A stretch of 64,000 nucleotides of DNA from Aerococcus kribbianus (GTDB lineage: Bacteria; Bacillota; Bacilli; Lactobacillales; Aerococcaceae): assembly GCF_026805545.1 (NCBI RefSeq), contig NZ_JAPRFR010000001.1:372001-436000 (forward strand). Direction: 5' to 3'. Positions 33,621-42,687 of this stretch are shown here, piece by piece (position 1 is the first letter of the stretch; the number at the start of each line of letters is the position of its first letter). A model generated the notes under the pieces. The model was not told the DNA's origin. It made no database searches and saw only the letters and a program-made list of their open reading frames with translations. Both the position numbers and the translations under genes were made by a program.

Positions 33621-36104
33621 ATGGCGAATAGAGAAAATAAAGAATCAGTCTTTTTTTCTGTCAATGTTTTTCTTAAGGTACTTAAACGTTTTTTAGGACT
33701 CACCGCTTTAGGTCTGGGTCTATCTGCTTTACTAGGCTTAGGACTGGGTGTAGGTTACTTTGTAGGTTTGGTTGAAGATATGCCCGTCCCCAGCCAGGAA
33801 GAATTTGCTGGCACTATCAATAATGTAGAAGAACGCTCTCATCTCACTGACCACCAAGGAGAAGAAATCGGCACCTTACGGACAGACTTAGTCAGAACTA
33901 ATGTGCCACTTGCTAACATTTCCGCGGATGTTGTTAACGGCTTGGTCGCCACTGAAGACGAAAACTTCTTCCACCATAATGGTGTAGTTCCTTCAGCAAT
34001 CATTCGGGCTTTTGTGTCCCAATTTGCTTCTTCTGGTGCCTCTTCAGGAGGATCAACCATTACCCAACAATTAGTTAAACAACGCTTATTAACCAATGAG
34101 GTATCCATGGAACGTAAGGCTAAGGAAATTTTACTGTCCTTGCGTTTAGAACAGTTCTTCTCCAAAGAACAAATTCTAGAATCTTATTTAAATATTTCTC
34201 CTTATGGTCGTAATAACAAGGGAGAAAATATTGCAGGGATAGAAGAAGCTGCCAAAGGAGTATTCGGTGTGTCCGCTGATGAATTAAGCCTAGCCCAAGC
34301 GGCTTATCTAGTAGGAATGCCACAAAACCCTTACGCTTACACGCCTTACCAACAAGACGGTAGTTTAAAAAGCCAAGCCGAGTTACAAGCAGGTTTAGAG
34401 CGTCGTAAAGAAGTGCTCAATCGGATGTACCTAGAAGGCATTATTTCCAAATCAGATTACGACCAAGCCATGGCCTATGATGTCCGTCAAGACTTTATTG
34501 AGACAGAAGAAAGCGAATTGGAAGACGAAGATGACGATGAACGCTCATCCTTCCTCTACCAAGCCATTGAACGGGAAGCCCGACAATTGTTGTTTGATTA
34601 TCTTCTTAGTAATGCTAACTTAGAAGCAGCCAACTTGTCAGATGAACAATATGCTAGCTATATGGAAGAAGCCGATTCTATGCTACGCAACAATGGCTTG
34701 ACTATCCAATCTAGTATTGACTTAGACATATACAATGACATGAATGCCAATATAGAAAATGCCTATACTTCCTTTGGACCAACTTATACTTCTAGTCAAA
34801 ATGATCCTGAAACCGGCGAAGAAGTCGAAGTCGTTGAACCCGTCCAAAATGGTACTGTCCTAATTGAAAATGCCACAGGTCGAATCATTGGTTTTGTTGG
34901 TGGGGTAGACTTTAATATCAGCCAAGTTGACCATGCCTTTTCATCACGGCGATCACCAGGATCAACCTTTAAACCCTTACTGACTTATGGACCTGCTATT
35001 GAAGAAGGCCTTGCAAGCCCAGCCACACCATTGGCAGATACTTATATGAAAGCCAAACAAGCTGACGGGACATACTGGGAACCAAGCAATTATGGTCAAA
35101 ACATTTCTCACAGCTTTATTCCAGCCCGTCAAGCATTAGCTAATTCCCTCAACAATCCAACCATTTATCTCTATAATGAGTTATTAAATCAGGGGGTAGA
35201 TGTTCAATCTTATGCCCAACGCTTAGGATTAAATAATGCTATTGCTGATGACGAATTTGAAAATATTGCCTTGTCGGTCGGAGGCACTTCTACTGGTCCA
35301 ACCGTAGTGGAACTTGCTGGTGCCTATGCCAGTCTATCTAATCAGGGACAATACATCCAACCTTATCTGATTGAAGCCATCACCGATAGCAATGGCCATG
35401 AAATTTACCGTCACCAAGGGCAACCTGTCCAAGCCTTCTCACCTGATACAGCTTATATCGTAGGCGATATGTTAAGGGATGTGCTAACATCAGGCACTTG
35501 GTCACGGTTCAATGGGCAATTAGACACAAGTTTTGATTATTTCATCAAAACAGGAACATCAGAAGATAACCGTGACCTCTGGGTATCTGGTTCGACGCCA
35601 AGTGTCACCCTAACCTCTTGGATTGGTTATGACAATCTAACCCAATCACGAAATTTAGGTGATGATGCCCCATCAGATGTCTATGGTATGCCTGATAGCC
35701 GCCATGCCAATTATTGGATTCAACTCATGAATAACCTTGGAGCACAATACCCTGACTTAATGGGCGCCAATCAGATGCACCAAGAGCCAGAAGGTGTCCA
35801 TGAAGAAACTATTGTTGCTGATACGGGTACCCTGCCAGGGTCATTTGAAGGACCTTACGGTAGCTCTTATACCATTCCAAATTCTGCTGAAATGACTACT
35901 GATCTCTTTCCAGCCGATATGAGTCCAAGAGAAGCTAACTTCTCTTATGCCATTGGTGGTAAATTAGATGAATTAGTCGAAGCTCTAGAAAAATATCGTA
36001 ACCCTGGTAATGGACAAACAGAAACGCAGATTAATCGTGTGCGTAATAATTACCAAGAAAGACGAGCTGAGAATGAACGCGCCCGTCAAAACTTAGGTAA
36101 TTAA
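33621..36104 (+). CDS. Bifunctional (class A) penicillin-binding protein, PBP2A type
   Basis: 827 residues: short cytoplasmic tail, one membrane anchor (about 22-52), glycosyltransferase domain with catalytic Glu in ATEDENFFHHNG and GGSTITQQLVKQ, then a transpeptidase with Ser-x-x-Lys in SPGSTFKPLL, Ser-Leu-Asn in NSLNN and the Lys-Thr-Gly box IKTGTSEDNRD. It polymerises and cross-links peptidoglycan outside the membrane. SESELEDEDDDE-type acidic residues join the two domains. The C-terminus is hydrophilic, ending in a charged helix. Most like PBP2A of streptococci; single gene with its own terminator. Confidence 0.94.
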   Translation: MANRENKESVFFSVNVFLKVLKRFLGLTALGLGLSALLGLGLGVGYFVGLVEDMPVPSQEEFAGTINNVEERSHLTDHQGEEIGTLRTDLVRTNVPLANISADVVNGLVATEDENFFHHNGVVPSAIIRAFVSQFASSGASSGGSTITQQLVKQRLLTNEVSMERKAKEILLSLRLEQFFSKEQILESYLNISPYGRNNKGENIAGIEEAAKGVFGVSADELSLAQAAYLVGMPQNPYAYTPYQQDGSLKSQAELQAGLERRKEVLNRMYLEGIISKSDYDQAMAYDVRQDFIETEESELEDEDDDERSSFLYQAIEREARQLLFDYLLSNANLEAANLSDEQYASYMEEADSMLRNNGLTIQSSIDLDIYNDMNANIENAYTSFGPTYTSSQNDPETGEEVEVVEPVQNGTVLIENATGRIIGFVGGVDFNISQVDHAFSSRRSPGSTFKPLLTYGPAIEEGLASPATPLADTYMKAKQADGTYWEPSNYGQNISHSFIPARQALANSLNNPTIYLYNELLNQGVDVQSYAQRLGLNNAIADDEFENIALSVGGTSTGPTVVELAGAYASLSNQGQYIQPYLIEAITDSNGHEIYRHQGQPVQAFSPDTAYIVGDMLRDVLTSGTWSRFNGQLDTSFDYFIKTGTSEDNRDLWVSGSTPSVTLTSWIGYDNLTQSRNLGDDAPSDVYGMPDSRHANYWIQLMNNLGAQYPDLMGANQMHQEPEGVHEETIVADTGTLPGSFEGPYGSSYTIPNSAEMTTDLFPADMSPREANFSYAIGGKLDELVEALEKYRNPGNGQTETQINRVRNNYQERRAENERARQNLGN

Positions 36105-36120
36105 AGCTTAAATGATATAT

Positions 36121-36156
36121 AAAAAAAGCCGCCTATTTCAATAGGCGGCTTTTTTA
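36121..36156. terminator. Bidirectional terminator between PBP and ccpA
   Basis: AAGCCGCCTATT (36126-36137) and AATAGGCGGCTT (36140-36151) form a perfect 12-bp stem with a two-base loop, with A run before and T run after. It ends both convergent genes. Confidence 0.92.
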
Positions 36157-36169
36157 GGTTATTAACCCA

Positions 36170-37174
36170 TTATTTTGTAGAACCTTGTTCATTGATTTGA
36201 TAATCCAAGGTCACTTTATTTTCAATTTCTTCGTCATCGTCAGCTTTACCCATTAATTTCGTTAAAATACGCATAGACACTGCTCCAATGTCGTATAGAG
36301 GCGGTTTAATAGAGCTTAAGTGTGGTCTAACTAGGTCAACTAATGGTGAGTTGTTAGATGAAACCACTTGGAAGTCCTCAGGAATTTTAACCCCATTGTC
36401 AATTAGGTAGTTACTTACAGTGACAGCTAGTTCGTCTCCTACAACGGCCAAGGCGTCAGCATCAGATGCCAAAATATCTTTGGCTACGTCATCACCGTTT
36501 TTGAAACGGGTGTCCTCAACCTTGAAGAGTAAGTTTTCATCCAAAGCAATACCTGCCTCTTCAAGTGCTTGTTTATAGCCATCAAAACGGTCAGTATTGT
36601 TATCAAAATAAGGTTCTGCTGCTAAGAAGGCAACTTTTTTAGCACCCTTATCAATCATACGCCCTACCATTTCCTTGAAAGCAGCCGTATAGTCAATATT
36701 AACTGAAGCAATGTCACTTTGATCATCTGATAAACCGGCCAAGACAAAAGGTGTCAACCGACGTTCCATTTCATCACGCACTTGATCAGGTAAATAATGT
36801 CCCATATAAACAATACCATCAACTTGTTTAGATAGGATTGAGGTTAAAACCTTCTGTGGATCCTTGGAATCCGCGTTAGCTAAAATGATATTGTAATCAT
36901 ACATTGAAGCTACATCATCAATTCCCAAAGCTAGAGAAGAGAAGAAAAGGTTTGTAACATTAGGAATGATTACACCAACTGTAGTGGTTTTTTTGCTGGC
37001 CAAACCACGAGCGACAGCATTAGGACGGTAGTCTAATTCTTTAATTACTGCTAGTACACGTTCTCTAGTCGCCGGTCTAACATTTGAATTTCCATTAACA
37101 ACACGTGACACTGTGGCCATTGAAACCTCAGCTTCACGGGCAACATCATAGATTGTTACCGTTTGTTTTTCCAT
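36170..37174 (-). CDS. ccpA: Catabolite control protein A
   Basis: 334 residues of the LacI/GalR family. The helix-turn-helix is TIYDVAREAEVSMATVSRVV; VNGNSNVRPATRERV and LDYRPNAVARGLASKKTTTVG are specific to CcpA. With seryl-phosphorylated HPr it binds cre sites and represses or activates carbon genes. Its promoter has a cre-like sequence across the -35, consistent with autoregulation. The conserved neighbours ytxH/ytxG lie just upstream. Confidence 0.94.
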   Translation of the reverse strand: MEKQTVTIYDVAREAEVSMATVSRVVNGNSNVRPATRERVLAVIKELDYRPNAVARGLASKKTTTVGVIIPNVTNLFFSSLALGIDDVASMYDYNIILANADSKDPQKVLTSILSKQVDGIVYMGHYLPDQVRDEMERRLTPFVLAGLSDDQSDIASVNIDYTAAFKEMVGRMIDKGAKKVAFLAAEPYFDNNTDRFDGYKQALEEAGIALDENLLFKVEDTRFKNGDDVAKDILASDADALAVVGDELAVTVSNYLIDNGVKIPEDFQVVSSNNSPLVDLVRPHLSSIKPPLYDIGAVSMRILTKLMGKADDDEEIENKVTLDYQINEQGSTK

Positions 37175-37209
37175 AAGTTAACATCTCCAATACACAATGA
37201 TTTGATTTT

Positions 37210-37238
37210 AATATATCACGCGAACAGAAAAGGTGCAA
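37210..37238 (-). promoter_or_regulatory. Promoter of ccpA
   Basis: Minus strand: TTGCAC (37238-37233), a 17-base spacer and TATATT (37215-37210), about 35 bases before the ccpA start codon. Confidence 0.65.
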
Positions 37239-37247
37239 GCGTTTCCT
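37234..37247 (-). promoter_or_regulatory. Candidate cre site overlapping the ccpA -35
   Basis: The minus strand reads AGGAAACGCTTGCA: the core GAAACGCTTGC resembles TGWAANCGNTNWCA with about three mismatches. The position across the -35 would block RNA polymerase. Confidence 0.4.
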
Positions 37248-37414
37248 TTCACAGTCTTTTCTGTTTTCATCAACTTTCATAGTGTAACAGGAGAAAATAA
37301 AAATTGCAAGGAATAAGTTTTTTTAATCGGTTACCTTTCTTACTGGAAACGAAATCATCATTTGGCTAAGATAATATCGCAATAAAATTTATGCAGAGAC
37401 TAAGGTAATCAATA

Positions 37415-37447
37415 CAAAAAGAGGCTAGCACATTAGGCCAACCTCTT
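37415..37447 (-). terminator. Terminator of the ytxG-ytxH pair
   Basis: Minus strand: AAAGAGGTTGGC pairs imperfectly with GCTAGCCTCTTT and is followed by TT run; 18 bases after the ytxH stop. Of the same GAGGCT-type as others in this window. Confidence 0.7.
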
Positions 37448-37463
37448 TAGGAATGATAAGTAA

Positions 37464-37985
37464 TTATTTGTTTTCTTTATGATCTTTGGCTGTTGCCTTT
37501 ACATCTTTAGCCACTTTGTCGGCATCTGCTTTTAAAGGTTGGGCAGTAGTTTTAGATTTTTCATTGGCTTTTTCTGCTTGTTTCTTACCATCTGCTAATT
37601 CTGCTTCAGCTTCTTTTGAAGCGTCTTTGGCTGTTTCTTTAGAGTCTTGGTAAGCTTTCTCAACTTCTTCACGAGCCACTTGATATTCCGAGCTAGCCAC
37701 ATCAGATACTTCATTTAATTGTACCTTCAAATTATCAGCACTTTCACGTAAGTTAGCGCGAATATCGTCTGCCGCTGTTGTTGCTGTGTCACGGATAACT
37801 GTTCCTTTTTCAGCTGCGATATCCGCATAATCCATAGCTGTCTCACGTAAACTTTCAGCTTGTTGGTTAATGTCTGCCCGCAATTCACGACCAGATTTTG
37901 GTGCGAATAATAAAGCTGTCACTGCAGCAGATGCTCCCCCGATAATTGCTCCTAATAAGAATGAACTTGTATTTCCTTTACCCAT
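37464..37985 (-). CDS. ytxH: YtxH-domain general stress-type protein
   Basis: 173 residues. One membrane segment at the N-terminus (SFLLGAIIGGASAAVTALLFAP followed by KSGRELR, the YtxH signature), then a long charged helical tail rich in Lys, Glu and Ala from about 80 to the end. Function is not defined. It follows the DUF948 gene by 18 bases and lies next to ccpA, a conserved grouping in Bacilli. Confidence 0.88.
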   Translation of the reverse strand: MGKGNTSSFLLGAIIGGASAAVTALLFAPKSGRELRADINQQAESLRETAMDYADIAAEKGTVIRDTATTAADDIRANLRESADNLKVQLNEVSDVASSEYQVAREEVEKAYQDSKETAKDASKEAEAELADGKKQAEKANEKSKTTAQPLKADADKVAKDVKATAKDHKENK

Positions 37986-38003
37986 AATTAATCCCTCTTT
38001 CTA

Positions 38004-38522
38004 TTAAAATGATTTTGATTTAGAGTGTTCTTTTGCTTTACGAATTTGCCGTCTTTTGGTCATTGCTTTAGCTGACTTACCAATTTTTTCGATCCCTGAC
38101 ACCCTAACTTTTTGACTGTCTTGATCGTCTTCTTGGTTATCATTGGTCATTTTGGCCTTGACGTCATCAACCTTTGTATTGGCAGTATTGGTGACATTCA
38201 ACACTAAATCGCGGGTTGAATCATTGACATCAGAAACGGTAATCCCAATATCACCAATAGCTTTAAACAAAGGATCGGTATGGGAAACCTTACCATTGAT
38301 ATCATCTAATAAAACATTAGATTTATTGAGTAAGCCTTGTGCCTCGATAGAAATGCCATCGACATCCTTACGTAGTACCGCAATAGTTTGATTGGCTTCT
38401 TCGACCGTTTTACTTACTTCAGAAATTGTTTTGGTGAGTTGCCGTAACAATAGAATAATAAAAACGACCAGCGCAGCAAAGGCAACGGCTGCAATCAAAC
38501 CAGCAACTTGGCCCCATGTCAT
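38004..38522 (-). CDS. DUF948 (YtxG-like) membrane protein
   Basis: 172 residues: N-terminal membrane helix (about 5-28), then a coiled coil (LTKTISEVSKTVEEANQTIAVLRKDV) and a basic tail (KRRQIRKAKEHSKSK). This is DUF948, usually paired with YtxH. No enzyme motif. The ribosome site is AAGGA at slightly long spacing before the ATG at 38522. Confidence 0.85.
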   Translation of the reverse strand: MTWGQVAGLIAAVAFAALVVFIILLLRQLTKTISEVSKTVEEANQTIAVLRKDVDGISIEAQGLLNKSNVLLDDINGKVSHTDPLFKAIGDIGITVSDVNDSTRDLVLNVTNTANTKVDDVKAKMTNDNQEDDQDSQKVRVSGIEKIGKSAKAMTKRRQIRKAKEHSKSKSF

Positions 38523-38677
38523 TCGCTCATCACATCCTTCTCCTAATTATCATTAGATATTTTTTATAAGAATATAGTAACATTAATTGAAAGGCATTAC
38601 AAAAGATAATTCGTTAAGCTAACAAATTATTCCAATCTTTGGTAAACTAACATTAAAATTGTGAAAGGATAAGATAT

Positions 38678-39529
38678 ATGCAATATATTCGTCAAACTTT
38701 AGTTAATTATTTTCAATCCATTGATTTTTCAGCGGTCATCGAAACGATACTCTTACGCACCATCCAAATTATTATGACTGTTATTATTTTATGGCTTTTA
38801 AAACGGATCTTGAGTCGTTTGGTAGAAGCTTATTTCGATAAAACCAAAGCGGTTGATGGCTCGCTCTACCGTCGCCTCACCCTTAAAAAACTCTTGCTCA
38901 ATATCATCCAATACTCTTACTACTTCTTACTCGCCTACTCCTTATTAGCCATTATTGGCGTTCCTGTAGCCACTCTCTTAGCTGGGGCCGGGGTGGCCAG
39001 CTTAGCGATTGGTCTTGGAGCCCAAGGTTTTGTGACTGACATGGTCAATGGCATTTTCATTCTAGTAGAACGGCAATTCGATGTAGGTGAAGATGTTAGA
39101 ATTAATGATTATTCGGGCACCATTGAAAATATTGGTATCCGAACAACTGTTTTGCGTGATTTTAATGGGGCAGTCCATTTCATTCCTAATCGTAATATCG
39201 AAAATGTTACCAATGATTCTCGCCTACCACGTCGAGCTGATATTGATTTAATGATTGATCCCACGACTGACATGGAAGCATTGGATCAATTAATTAAAGA
39301 CACTGTTACTGCCAGCCTACCTAATGACCATCTCGTTCAAGAACCGAATTTTTATGGGGTGACTCGTGATAGTGAGGGGCGGTTAATTTACCGCGTTCGC
39401 TTTATGTGTAAAAACGATGAACAATGGGATGTCGAACCTTATTACTACGCCCTACTCACTCATACCCTGGCTAAAAATCATATCAACCAACCGCTTATAG
39501 TAAGTCCTTCCACCATAACTCCTAAATAA
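38678..39529 (+). CDS. MscS-family mechanosensitive channel
   Basis: 283 residues: three membrane helices, of which the pore-lining one is LLAGAGVASLAIGLGAQGFVTDMVNGIF, then the MscS beta domain (GEDVRINDYSGTIENIGIRTT) and a C-terminal alpha/beta part. It opens on osmotic downshock to release solutes. The length and motifs match the small YkuT/MscS class. AAAGGA precedes the ATG. Confidence 0.93.
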   Translation: MQYIRQTLVNYFQSIDFSAVIETILLRTIQIIMTVIILWLLKRILSRLVEAYFDKTKAVDGSLYRRLTLKKLLLNIIQYSYYFLLAYSLLAIIGVPVATLLAGAGVASLAIGLGAQGFVTDMVNGIFILVERQFDVGEDVRINDYSGTIENIGIRTTVLRDFNGAVHFIPNRNIENVTNDSRLPRRADIDLMIDPTTDMEALDQLIKDTVTASLPNDHLVQEPNFYGVTRDSEGRLIYRVRFMCKNDEQWDVEPYYYALLTHTLAKNHINQPLIVSPSTITPK

Positions 39530-39545
39530 TTAAACAACTAAATCA

Positions 39546-39596
39546 TAAAAAAAGCGCTAGATCTGAGTGTAAACTACCACAAGAGCTAGCGCTTTT
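39546..39596. terminator. Terminator between mscS and yfcE-like gene
   Basis: AAAGCGCTAG (39551-39560) pairs with CTAGCGCTTT (39586-39595) across 25 bases, flanked by A and T runs; it serves both convergent genes. Confidence 0.8.
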
Positions 39597-39606
39597 CATT
39601 GTTCAA

Positions 39607-40110
39607 TTATTGCCAATAGTCTTCTGGAATTAAATTATTATCCCGATTATAGAAGGCCACTGATTTATTTCCTGCTTTATCTATAGTTAAAATGGCATAA
39701 GAAGGTTTTGGGTATTCTCCTCTTGGTAGGCGAATACTTCCAGGATTAATTATTAAAACACCCTCTGTTTCATGACAATCCATCACATGAGTGTGACCAT
39801 AGCAAACAATATCTGCTTGCTTTTCTTTGGCTAAGGACACTAATGTCTGGTCCCCTTGCTTCACTTGGTGGAGGTGGCCATGGACAATGACAATTTTCCC
39901 TTGGTCAGTGTCTAAGACTGCCTCAGTCGCAAAAGGATAAAAATCCATATTGCCTTGAACAGTGGTATAGAGATTCCAGATAGTGTCTTGGTCAGATAAT
40001 TCGGAATCACCACAATGAATATAATAATCCACCTGATCACTATAACGGCTAACTAAATCCGTTAAGATTTGACTGTCCCCATGGCTGTCACTAAGAATCA
40101 ATATTTGCAA
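39607..40110 (-). CDS. YfcE/MJ0936-type metallophosphoesterase
   Basis: 167 residues. Metal-binding motifs LSDSHGD, HCGDSE, VQGNMD, VHGH and GHTH occur in the right order for the calcineurin-like YfcE family, which hydrolyses phosphodiesters in vitro. Two starts are possible: GTG at 40119, only two bases after AAAGGAA, and TTG at 40110, ten bases after it; I prefer the TTG, which gives the usual MxILILSDSHGD. It overlaps the end of the rdgB gene. The murI-rdgB-yfcE order is common in Firmicutes. Confidence 0.9.
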   Translation of the reverse strand: MQILILSDSHGDSQILTDLVSRYSDQVDYYIHCGDSELSDQDTIWNLYTTVQGNMDFYPFATEAVLDTDQGKIVIVHGHLHQVKQGDQTLVSLAKEKQADIVCYGHTHVMDCHETEGVLIINPGSIRLPRGEYPKPSYAILTIDKAGNKSVAFYNRDNNLIPEDYWQ

Positions 40111-40717
40111 ATAGGACACTTCCTTTCTCGTTGAAGTCAGCAGCGAGTTGGCGTAAGGCTTGACCGCGATGGGAAATGGCAGCTTTCTCTTCGGCAGTCA
40201 TTTGGGCAGTGGTTTTATCCTTACTAGGAACATAAAATAAGGAATCATAACCAAAGCCGTTATCGCCAATTTCTTGCATCAGAATTTCACCTGCTAATTG
40301 CCCTTTATAGTCCCTTACTAATTGTCCCTGACCATCCGCAAGGGCTAAGACACAGGTGAAATGGGCTTGCCGCTTGCCAACTGGAACATCATTTAATTCT
40401 CGCAATAATTTTTCTCGGTTGGCTTGATCATTTTTTTCCAAGCCCGCATATCGGGCTGAATAAATTCCTGGGGCACCATCTAAGGCATCAACACTTAAAC
40501 CCGAATCGTCGGCAATCACTGGTAAGCCTAAAAATTTGGCTGCTGTTTGGGCTTTAATAGCAGCATTTTCTGCAAAAGTTTGCCCTGTTTCGGCAATATC
40601 ACCAATTTCAGGATGGTCTAATAAACTTTCTACTGTAATTCCAGACTCAGCAAACATTTGCTCAAACTCAGTTACTTTACCTGGGTTACTAGTAGCAATC
40701 ACTACTTTTTTCACCAC
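40091..40717 (-). CDS. rdgB: RdgB/Ham1 XTP/dITP pyrophosphatase
   Basis: 208 residues from the preferred start. ATSNPGKVTEF, ADDSGLSVDALDGAPGIYSARYAG and GFGYDSLFYVP are the family motifs. It removes non-canonical purine triphosphates (XTP, dITP) before they enter nucleic acid. An ATG at 40726 overlaps the murI stop as ATGA, but it directly abuts AAAGG; the GTG at 40717, nine bases after, is more likely. Coupled to murI. Confidence 0.94.
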   Translation of the reverse strand: MVKKVVIATSNPGKVTEFEQMFAESGITVESLLDHPEIGDIAETGQTFAENAAIKAQTAAKFLGLPVIADDSGLSVDALDGAPGIYSARYAGLEKNDQANREKLLRELNDVPVGKRQAHFTCVLALADGQGQLVRDYKGQLAGEILMQEIGDNGFGYDSLFYVPSKDKTTAQMTAEEKAAISHRGQALRQLAADFNEKGSVLFANIDS

Positions 40718-40722
40718 AACAC

Positions 40723-41526
40723 TCATCCTTTCTCTGCTATATCGATATGCTTGGAACTTACGTTTCTGCCTAACCATTCACTGGCAATTTCATCAAATAA
40801 TTCAGTCGATCCTGTTGTATAGAAATGGTACTGGGGTCTTTGCGCTTCTTCAGCCGTCAAATCTTCATAGTCTAAGATTGAAGCCAGGTCCGCTACAGTT
40901 TCCTTACCTGAGTCTATTAAACCAACACCAGATCCCATCGTTTTTTGAATAATAGGCGCCAATAAGGGAAAATGTGTACAGCCTAAAATCAGGGTATCCA
41001 CTTTGGCCCGCCGCATACCTTGCAGTTGTTGGTGGACTAATTTTTTGGCTAGTGGGCTTTTATAATCATGACTCTCCACTAAGGACACAAAATTAGGACA
41101 AGCTAAAGCAGTGACTTGGAGATTAGGGTTTTTCTTATAAAGAATTCGTTCATAATAACCTGATTTTACGGTTCCCTCTGTCGCTATTAAACCAATCCGT
41201 CCAGTTTGACTATACTTATTGGCGGCTAAAGCTCCCGGCTTAATGACACCCAAAACTGGAATAGGCATATGGTCCTGTAAATAAGTCAAAGCAACGGCTG
41301 TAGCTGTATTACATGCAATGACTAGTACTTTAATGCCTTGGCTTAACAGAAATTGAGCAAGTTCCTCAGTAAATTCTAAGATTTGACTCGCCTCTCTCGG
41401 CCCATAAGGACAGCGTGCATTATCTCCTATATAAATCAAAGACTCATTAGGTAGCTGACGCATGGCTTCTTTAAAGACGGTCAACCCACCAACTCCCGAA
41501 TCTAATATTCCAATGGCTCCTGACAT
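40723..41526 (-). CDS. murI: Glutamate racemase
   Basis: 267 residues. [15 protein letters not shown] at the start, and the two catalytic cysteines in VIACNTAT and [11 protein letters not shown], identify it. It makes D-glutamate for peptidoglycan. First gene of murI-rdgB-yfcE with GGAGG eight bases before the ATG. Divergent from mgsA. Confidence 0.96.
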   Translation of the reverse strand: MSGAIGILDSGVGGLTVFKEAMRQLPNESLIYIGDNARCPYGPREASQILEFTEELAQFLLSQGIKVLVIACNTATAVALTYLQDHMPIPVLGVIKPGALAANKYSQTGRIGLIATEGTVKSGYYERILYKKNPNLQVTALACPNFVSLVESHDYKSPLAKKLVHQQLQGMRRAKVDTLILGCTHFPLLAPIIQKTMGSGVGLIDSGKETVADLASILDYEDLTAEEAQRPQYHFYTTGSTELFDEIASEWLGRNVSSKHIDIAEKG

Positions 41527-41570
41527 GTCAATACCTCCAATGTCATGTTGCGCCTATTTCAAGGCCAATA

Positions 41571-41579
41571 TGCTATAAT
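41571..41579 (+). promoter_or_regulatory. Extended -10 promoter of mgsA
   Basis: TGCTATAAT lies about 60 bases upstream of the mgsA ATG; no good -35. Confidence 0.45.
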
Positions 41580-41636
41580 TATATCAAAACAACTTATGAA
41601 AAACGACTCAATCAGCTTGCTTTAAAGGAGGAGCTT

Positions 41637-42092
41637 ATGAATATTGCACTCATTGCACACGATTCAAAAAAGGCTTTAATGGTTGATTTTACGACGGCCT
41701 ACCAAGATATTTTGGCTAAGCACCAGCTCTATGCCACTGGAACCACTGGCCAAAAAATTATGGATAATACTCAGTTAAATGTTCATCGTTTTCAATCTGG
41801 GCCTTTGGGAGGAGACCAACAAATTGGTGCTGCTGTCTCAGAAAATGACATGGACTTAGTCATCTTCCTCCGTGACCCCCTTGCAGCCATGCCCCATGAA
41901 CCTGATGTCAACGCATTAATTCGACTTTGTGACGTTTACAATGTGCCCCTAGCCACTAATATCGGTACCGCTGAAGTCTTAGTACGGGGGCTAGAGGCTG
42001 GCTTCATGGACTGGCGCCCTAACTATGAACATGGAAGTCTTAACAAGGATATTCGGGCCAATCTTGCCCATGGAGATATTGACCGCGACTAG
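41637..42092 (+). CDS. mgsA: Methylglyoxal synthase
   Basis: 151 residues. [17 protein letters not shown] and [12 protein letters not shown] bind the dihydroxyacetone phosphate; [32 protein letters not shown] completes the family signature. It converts DHAP to methylglyoxal, a bypass of lower glycolysis when phosphate is short. AAAGGAGG precedes the ATG. Single gene. Confidence 0.96.
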   Translation: MNIALIAHDSKKALMVDFTTAYQDILAKHQLYATGTTGQKIMDNTQLNVHRFQSGPLGGDQQIGAAVSENDMDLVIFLRDPLAAMPHEPDVNALIRLCDVYNVPLATNIGTAEVLVRGLEAGFMDWRPNYEHGSLNKDIRANLAHGDIDRD

Positions 42093-42152
42093 GCTTTCAT
42101 CACGTCTTGAGGCTGTGATGGAGAACATAATAAATAAATAGTTAGATAATAC

Positions 42153-42187
42153 AAAAAGAGAGGCTGGGACAAATGTCCCAGCCTCTT
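42153..42187. terminator. Hairpin terminator serving mgsA and trxA (repeat copy A)
   Basis: GAGGCTGGGAC (42160-42170) and GTCCCAGCCTC (42175-42185) form a perfect 11-bp stem with loop AAAT. On the minus strand it is followed by T runs. It starts repeat copy A. Confidence 0.85.
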
Positions 42188-42286
42188 CGTAATATATGAA
42201 CTCTTATCACTTCGTTGAATTCGCAAAAGCAAGAGCTTTGGTAGCTAATCGCTATCTTCAGTGTTTTGGTCCAAGGCTTCAGTTCT
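42153..42286 (+). repeat. Intergenic hairpin/block repeat, copy A
   Basis: The hairpin is followed by a variable spacer and a conserved 40-base block (42247-42286) ending GTTCT. The block is 36/40 identical to 50371-50410, with TTTTGGTCCAAGGCTTC unchanged. No open frame is credible here. Confidence 0.75.
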
Positions 42287-42315
42287 CCCGCTTTTTAGCG
42301 CATCTTCTCACAATT

Positions 42316-42627
42316 TTATTGATATTGTTCTAGAATTTGTTCTAAGCGTTCTTTTGGTGTATAACCAACTAATTGGTCAACCACTTGCCCGTTCTTTTTA
42401 ATCATCAAGGTTGGGATAGACATGATACCAAATTCACTCGCTGTTTGCGGATTATCATCCACATCCATCTTAGTGAATTTCACTTGGTCGCCCATTTCAT
42501 CATCTAATTGCTCCACGATTGGGGATTGCATCCGACATGGACCACACCAAGTTGCCCAAAAGTCGATTAAGACTAAACCGTCTTGAGTTTCTTCTGTAAA
42601 GTTTTGATCTGTAATTGCTTTAACCAT
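42316..42627 (-). CDS. trxA: Thioredoxin
   Basis: 103 residues with the redox site WATWCGPCRMQSP, cis-Pro in MSIPTLM and the usual beta-alpha-beta fold. It reduces cytosolic disulfides and serves as electron donor. It follows mutS2, a frequent arrangement in Bacilli; a TATAAT on the minus strand at 42655-42650 may be its own promoter. AAGGAGG precedes the ATG. Confidence 0.96.
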   Translation of the reverse strand: MVKAITDQNFTEETQDGLVLIDFWATWCGPCRMQSPIVEQLDDEMGDQVKFTKMDVDDNPQTASEFGIMSIPTLMIKKNGQVVDQLVGYTPKERLEQILEQYQ

Positions 42628-42687
42628 TTACACGACCTCCTTAGTCAGTATTATAACATCGTCATCTTTGAATCCAGAATAATGTGC

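Noticed and set aside
33497-33703. N-terminal extension of the lipid kinase over the PBP start
   Set aside because: No ribosome site, no conserved residues, and it runs over the divergent promoter region.
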